Assembly: GCA_004352715.1 (NCBI GenBank)
Contig: SCFE01000082.1
Coordinates: 234,808 to 298,807, forward strand
DNA length: 64,000 nt
Origin: Hofstenia miamia
Taxonomy: Eukaryota; Xenacoelomorpha; Acoela
Reading direction: 5' to 3'
Each line of letters begins with the position of its first letter. The stretch's first letter is position 1. Below, one piece after another: positions 59,886 through 64,000 of this stretch. Both the position numbers and the translations under genes were made by a program. Below the pieces are notes generated by a model. The model saw only the letters and a list, made by a program, of their open reading frames with translations, searched no databases and was not told where the DNA came from.

Positions 59886-60263
59886 ATATCAGTAGTAAAG
59901 AAAGGCAGGGTTGTATATATGCAGCTTTCTCAAAATGATCAGTTCTTATTAACTTTTTACACTTTTCTATTGATTTTGTTAAGAAAAAAGGTGTTTTTTA
60001 GAAATTTTGGATTTTACGGTCATGGGTCAAAAAAACTACGGCCATACCTGTATAAATAATTATTCAATTATACCCTATTTTAAACTATGCACCAATATGT
60101 TTTAGAGCAATTTTTTGCATTTTTTAGAAAACCTCTAGAGGTCTCAATAAAAAACACCTTTTTTCTTAACAAAATCAATAGAAAAGTGTAAAAAGTTAAT
60201 AAGAACTGATCATTTTGAGAAAGCTGCATATATACAACCCTGCCTTTCTTTACTACTAATATC
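59886..60263. repeat. long near-perfect inverted repeat (arms about 115 bp)
   Basis: 59886-60000 and 60148-60262 are inverted copies, from ATATYAG...GGCAGGGTTGTATATATG to AAGAAAAAAGGTGTTTTTTA, with one mismatch noticed near the outer tip. The spacer is about 147 bp and contains ACCTCTAGAGGT. It has no open frame. It could be a MITE with long terminal repeats or a fold-back duplication. A transcript across it would form a long hairpin. Confidence 0.85.
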
Positions 60264-62174
60264 CCGCTATTATTATTGAATTAGATTAGATAAGTCTAAA
60301 AGATTTTTGCAAAAGTCTTTCTTGAAAAGATTTACGTTCAAAAGACTTGCATTTCAGTTCGAGAATAAGCATATATTCCAACAAATCGCTTTAAATTTTA
60401 GTTTAAGCATGACAATAAAAATGTTGAGCATTAGAAATTATCGCAGGCCTACATAATCCTCAGATATTTGACCCAAAAGTCAAGCGGATGAGCAGAAAAT
60501 TGACTTTGAAAATGTTCACTAAAAGTATTGGTAAGGCCACTGAATGATGTGAGCAAATAAAAAGACAAACCACAAGAAAGTTTAGACAAGACATTATTAT
60601 GCAAGCATTAGGCTCACATATATTGTTAGAGATCATATATACTAAATAGATGTATTTTCATATAATTGGTGACATGGGACAAATTAACAGTTGAGGGTGC
60701 GAGATCAAAGCATGCATGAATGTAGTGGAACATTTTTCAATTTTAGATCATCTAGAATGCATTCTTATAAAATTTAAATAAATTATGTTGAAATGAGGGA
60801 GAAACTTGCTTACCAACAAATATCTTAAGAACTACACTTTCCAATGCAGTGAAATTCAAAGAAGTCGCAACAGTGTTACTTTTTCGAGCATAAAATAACT
60901 TTGAGAAATATTTATGGGTTCCTTTCTGGTTCCCAATTGATGACTAAAAGTTATGACAAAACAATTCATTCGAATACGTAATATTAAATAAATCCACTTA
61001 ATTGTATCGCTCTCGGACATCTGCTACGGATTTTGTTTCGTTGTCCTTCAAAGTCGCGTTTTATAGATCTAATTGGGGAAGTAAAAATTAATTTTAATGT
61101 TGTANCTACGGCCATACCTGTATAAATAATTATTCAATTATACCCTATTTTAAACTATGCACCAATATGTTTTAGAGCAATTTTTTGCATTTTTTAGAAA
61201 ACCTCTAGAGGTCTCAATAAAAAACACCTTTTTTCTTAACAAAATCAATAGAAAAGTGTAAAAAGTTAATAAGAACTGATCATTTTGAGAAAGCTGCATA
61301 TATACAACCCTGCCTTTCTTTACTACTAATATCCCGCTATTAGTATTGAATTAGATTAGATAAGTCTAAAAGATTTTTGCAAAAGTCTTTCTTGAAAAGA
61401 TTTACGTTCAAAAGACTTGCATTTCAGTTCGAGAATAAGCATATATTCCAACAAATCGCTTTAAATTTTAGTTTAAGCATGACAATAAAAATGTTGAGCA
61501 TTAGAAATTATCGCAGGCCTACATAATCCTCAGATATTTGACCCAAAAGTCAAGCGGATGAGCAGAAAATTGACTTTGAAAATGTTCACTAAAAGTATTG
61601 GTAAGGCCACTGAATGATGTGAGCAAATAAAAAGACAAACCACAAGAAAGTTTAGACAGGACATTATTATGCAAGCATTAGGTTCACATATATTGTTAGA
61701 GATCATATATACTAAATAGATGTATTTTCATATAATTGGTGACATGGGACAAATTAACAGTTGAGGGTGCGAGATCAAAGCATGCATGAATGTAGTGGAA
61801 CATTTTTCAATTTTAGATCATCTAGAATGCATTCTTATAAAATTTAAATAAATTATGTTGAAATGAGGGAGAAACTTGCTTACCAACAAATATCTTAAGA
61901 ACTACACTTTCCAATGCAGTGAAATTCAAAGAAGTCGCAAAAGTGTTACTTTTTCGAGCATAAAATAACTTTGAGAAATATTTATGGGTTCCTTTCTGGT
62001 TCCCAATTGATGACTAAAAGTTATGACAAAACAATTCATTCGAATACGTAATATTAAATAAATCCACTTAATTGTATCGCTCTCGGACATCTGCTACGGA
62101 TTTTGTTTCGTTGTCCTTCAAAGTCGCGTTTTATAGATCTAATTGGGGAAGTAAAAATTAATTTTAATGTTGTA
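60036..62174. repeat. 1,069-bp segment present twice in tandem, joined by a single N
   Basis: 60036-61104 and 61106-62174 are collinear at a constant offset of 1,070, with an N at 61105. I noticed four substitutions: TATTATTATT/TATTAGTATT, ACAAGAC/ACAGGAC, GGCTCAC/GGTTCAC and GCAACAG/GCAAAAG. No gene lies inside. Near-identity at the level of allelic variation and the lone N suggest two haplotypes laid end to end by the assembler. Confidence 0.9.
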
Positions 62175-63526
62175 AATTCCAATAAAACTTCTCACTCTAA
62201 AGAATAACGTGGCATCAGGCTCACAAACAAATTCTCAATTAATAAAACTACACTTGTCCTTCCATTACTAAATCTCCAACAATTTCCAATTCATTCCTTA
62301 AGAAATGGGAATAATTTTAAAATAACAGGTATAAATCATCTTCAATTTAGTCGTCATGAAACAGTTCGATATGCTGTATAAGTAGTTAGATTATTTCTAT
62401 TTTCTAAAATTATTGTGTTCATTAGAAATGACCTAATACAATTGAATTTTTAGTGGACTAAAGATTCCCTACATTTGGAGCAAAACTGGGATTGGCTCCA
62501 AACAAATCTATCTAAAAACATTTAGATTTAAGAGTTCAGTCCTTGTTATAGTCAACATTAAACTCGATCATTAAATTTTTGAATAACAAGTCGTATTTAC
62601 TGTTTCCTACAATAGTTAAGTTGTCAAACATAGGTTCATTGTGTGAGAACTCTACCATTTTCAAATTTCTTTAAAAAATTTGCAATATATTTTCTTACTT
62701 CACTTATTTCTGAACATCAAGTGCAAATTTCTTAATATGAAACTGCATTTCATAATATCAATTGCAATGAACCTCCATATGACAATTACTGCTTCAAAAA
62801 TTAGCTTTTATTTTAATATCGTTTTTATTACTACCAAATAGAAGATTTTAGGAGAAGCATATTACATTGATTACTTGGTAGTTTTCTTGAAATATTAGTT
62901 ATTGCTCATTAAAGGGAATTTTAAGTTATGTTTTTCTCAGTTTCAATCATGCTTCTCCTCACGTTCTTGTGAAACATAGATTCAATAAATCATTATTACT
63001 TTTCAAAAAATTATCCTTGTTGTAGCACTTAAATCTTAATTTTTTGAAATAATGATGCTAATCAGTAACACTCTTTGTTGTTTGAGACTAACTCAATTAC
63101 ACTGCCCATTAAAACATTTCTCTTTAAGAATAATCTAAAAAAAGACATATATCGGTGTCTTCAAAAAAATTTAAATTTTCATGTATTTTGGTTACCACAT
63201 TATATTATATAATTATTAAATGAATACCTATTTCATAAACCCTAAGAATTAGATTTCAGAATAGTTCAAATGAAGGATTTCATAGCTATTCATATCAGCA
63301 CTTTGCCGAAATATTTTTCATACCTGATTGTAATATTAGTATTAAATTTATGGTAATACTACAATACTCTTTGATGGAATAACTGCAAAATTTCAAAAAA
63401 TTAGATTTTTTTCAATATAAATCTAGAATTTTGTTATTACTAATATTTTCTATAGATGTCTTGCAGTTATTCAATCTCGGAGTTCGTTTAATTGTATAAA
63501 TATTAGTTTTAATTTTTAGCTTTTAG
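62175..63526. other. upstream region of VAChT
   Basis: AT-rich, no exon recognised. If the cholinergic locus is arranged as in other animals, a shared 5' exon of ChAT/VAChT may lie here or further upstream, but I cannot point to it. Confidence 0.35.
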
Positions 63527-64000
63527 AAGCGAGTTTTGGTGGAAGATGGCGTTAATTTTTGATTGGCTAAACAATATTCAGAACTACATCAATGAAAATG
63601 AAAAACTTTCTGGACATTTGGTCTTGGCAGTAGTAAGTGTGGCTCTTCTTTTGGACAACATGCTTTATATGGTGATAGTTCCAATCATTCCAGATTATTT
63701 ACGCAGAGTTAATGCATGGGATGTATCTCGCTTTTACGAACATTCTTCAAAATTTATAAACGGTACTTGGTACAATACATCAACAGAAGTAGATGCTTAC
63801 TATGAGGGTGAAAGTACAAGTTTAGGATTTTTGTTTGCTTGTAAAGCTATGGTTCAGCTTTTCGCAAATCCAATCAGTGGTACCTTAATTGATCGCGTTG
63901 GTTACGTACTGCCCATGGTTTTTGGATTATTCGTTATGTTTGTTTCAACGTCAACCTTTGCATTTGGTGAAACCTATTCGTTATTGTTTACCGCCAGATG
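63527..64000 (+). CDS. VAChT: vesicular acetylcholine transporter, 5' part, runs off the window
   Basis: The ATG at 63546 opens 151 codons to the edge with no stop. A splice-acceptor-like TTTTAG (63521-63526) precedes it and an in-frame TAA lies at 63510. VAChT (SLC18 family) exchanges vesicular protons for cytosolic acetylcholine in cholinergic synaptic vesicles. Visible features are membrane segment 1 (residues 25-49) with LLLDNMLYMVIVPIIPDY, the block that separates VAChT from VMAT and includes the conserved Asp37; a luminal loop with N-glycosylation sites at Asn72 (NGT) and Asn77 (NTS); segment 2 (93-112) with the conserved lysine Lys100 in FACKA; the major-facilitator loop motif GTLIDRVGY (112-120); and segment 3 (121-140). 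About 380 residues are missing at the right. In worm, fly and mammals this gene lies in the first intron of ChAT. Confidence 0.93.

Noticed and set aside
60036-62174. A true tandem gene or satellite duplication
   Set aside because: The lone N at the junction and allele-level divergence fit unmerged haplotypes better.
1-64000. tRNA, rRNA, CRISPR or prokaryotic operon features
   Set aside because: No clover-leaf or B-box, rRNA core, or regularly spaced repeat array was seen; spliced animal genes rule out a prokaryotic source.

Overview
The window is a piece of an AT-rich animal nuclear genome (about 70% AT by eye). It has two spliced or spliceable animal genes, one intronless gene nested inside another, and many decayed transposable elements. 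A ciliary/flagellar tektin together with a vesicular acetylcholine transporter points to a bilaterian invertebrate. I cannot fix the phylum. Several assembly gaps have duplicated flanks, as expected for a repeat-rich, heterozygous draft assembly.

Layout. 1-7.4 kb holds fossil elements: LINE 3' ends with an ATAAG microsatellite tail, a P-element-like transposase remnant, a hAT-like MITE and a wrecked APE-type LINE. 10.9-29.1 kb is a complete six-exon tektin-1 gene on the + strand. All six exons join in phase to 402 codons, with introns up to 7.5 kb. Its introns carry a broken multicopy-family gene (15.2-16.8 kb, -), an intact intronless NAD(P)H-dependent FMN reductase-like gene (18.7-19.4 kb, -), a probable solo LTR (25.0-26.3 kb) and a piggyBac-type MITE with TTAA target duplications (27.6-28.1 kb). 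29.3-62.2 kb is a gene desert. It contains a second TTAA-flanked MITE, a 0.55-kb element present twice without length change, two mariner relics, a Tc1 relic, two inverted copies of a restriction-like-endonuclease LINE, a hAT MITE with a perfect 8-bp target duplication, a near-perfect 0.11-kb inverted repeat, and a 1.07-kb segment present twice in tandem that looks like two alleles assembled in series. From 63.5 kb to the edge lies the 5' coding part of the vesicular acetylcholine transporter (+).

The genes are not an operon. Tektin-1 builds the axonemal doublet microtubule. The nested flavoprotein is a soluble oxidoreductase of unknown substrate. VAChT loads acetylcholine into synaptic vesicles, and in other animals it sits in the first intron of choline acetyltransferase, so ChAT exons are expected beyond the right edge or upstream. 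No tRNA, rRNA or CRISPR array was seen. No wholly new system stands out. The observations most worth following are the nested intronless flavoprotein, the tandem splice acceptors with a stop codon at the last tektin exon, the two TTAA MITEs, the long inverted repeat and the broken gene at 15-16.8 kb.
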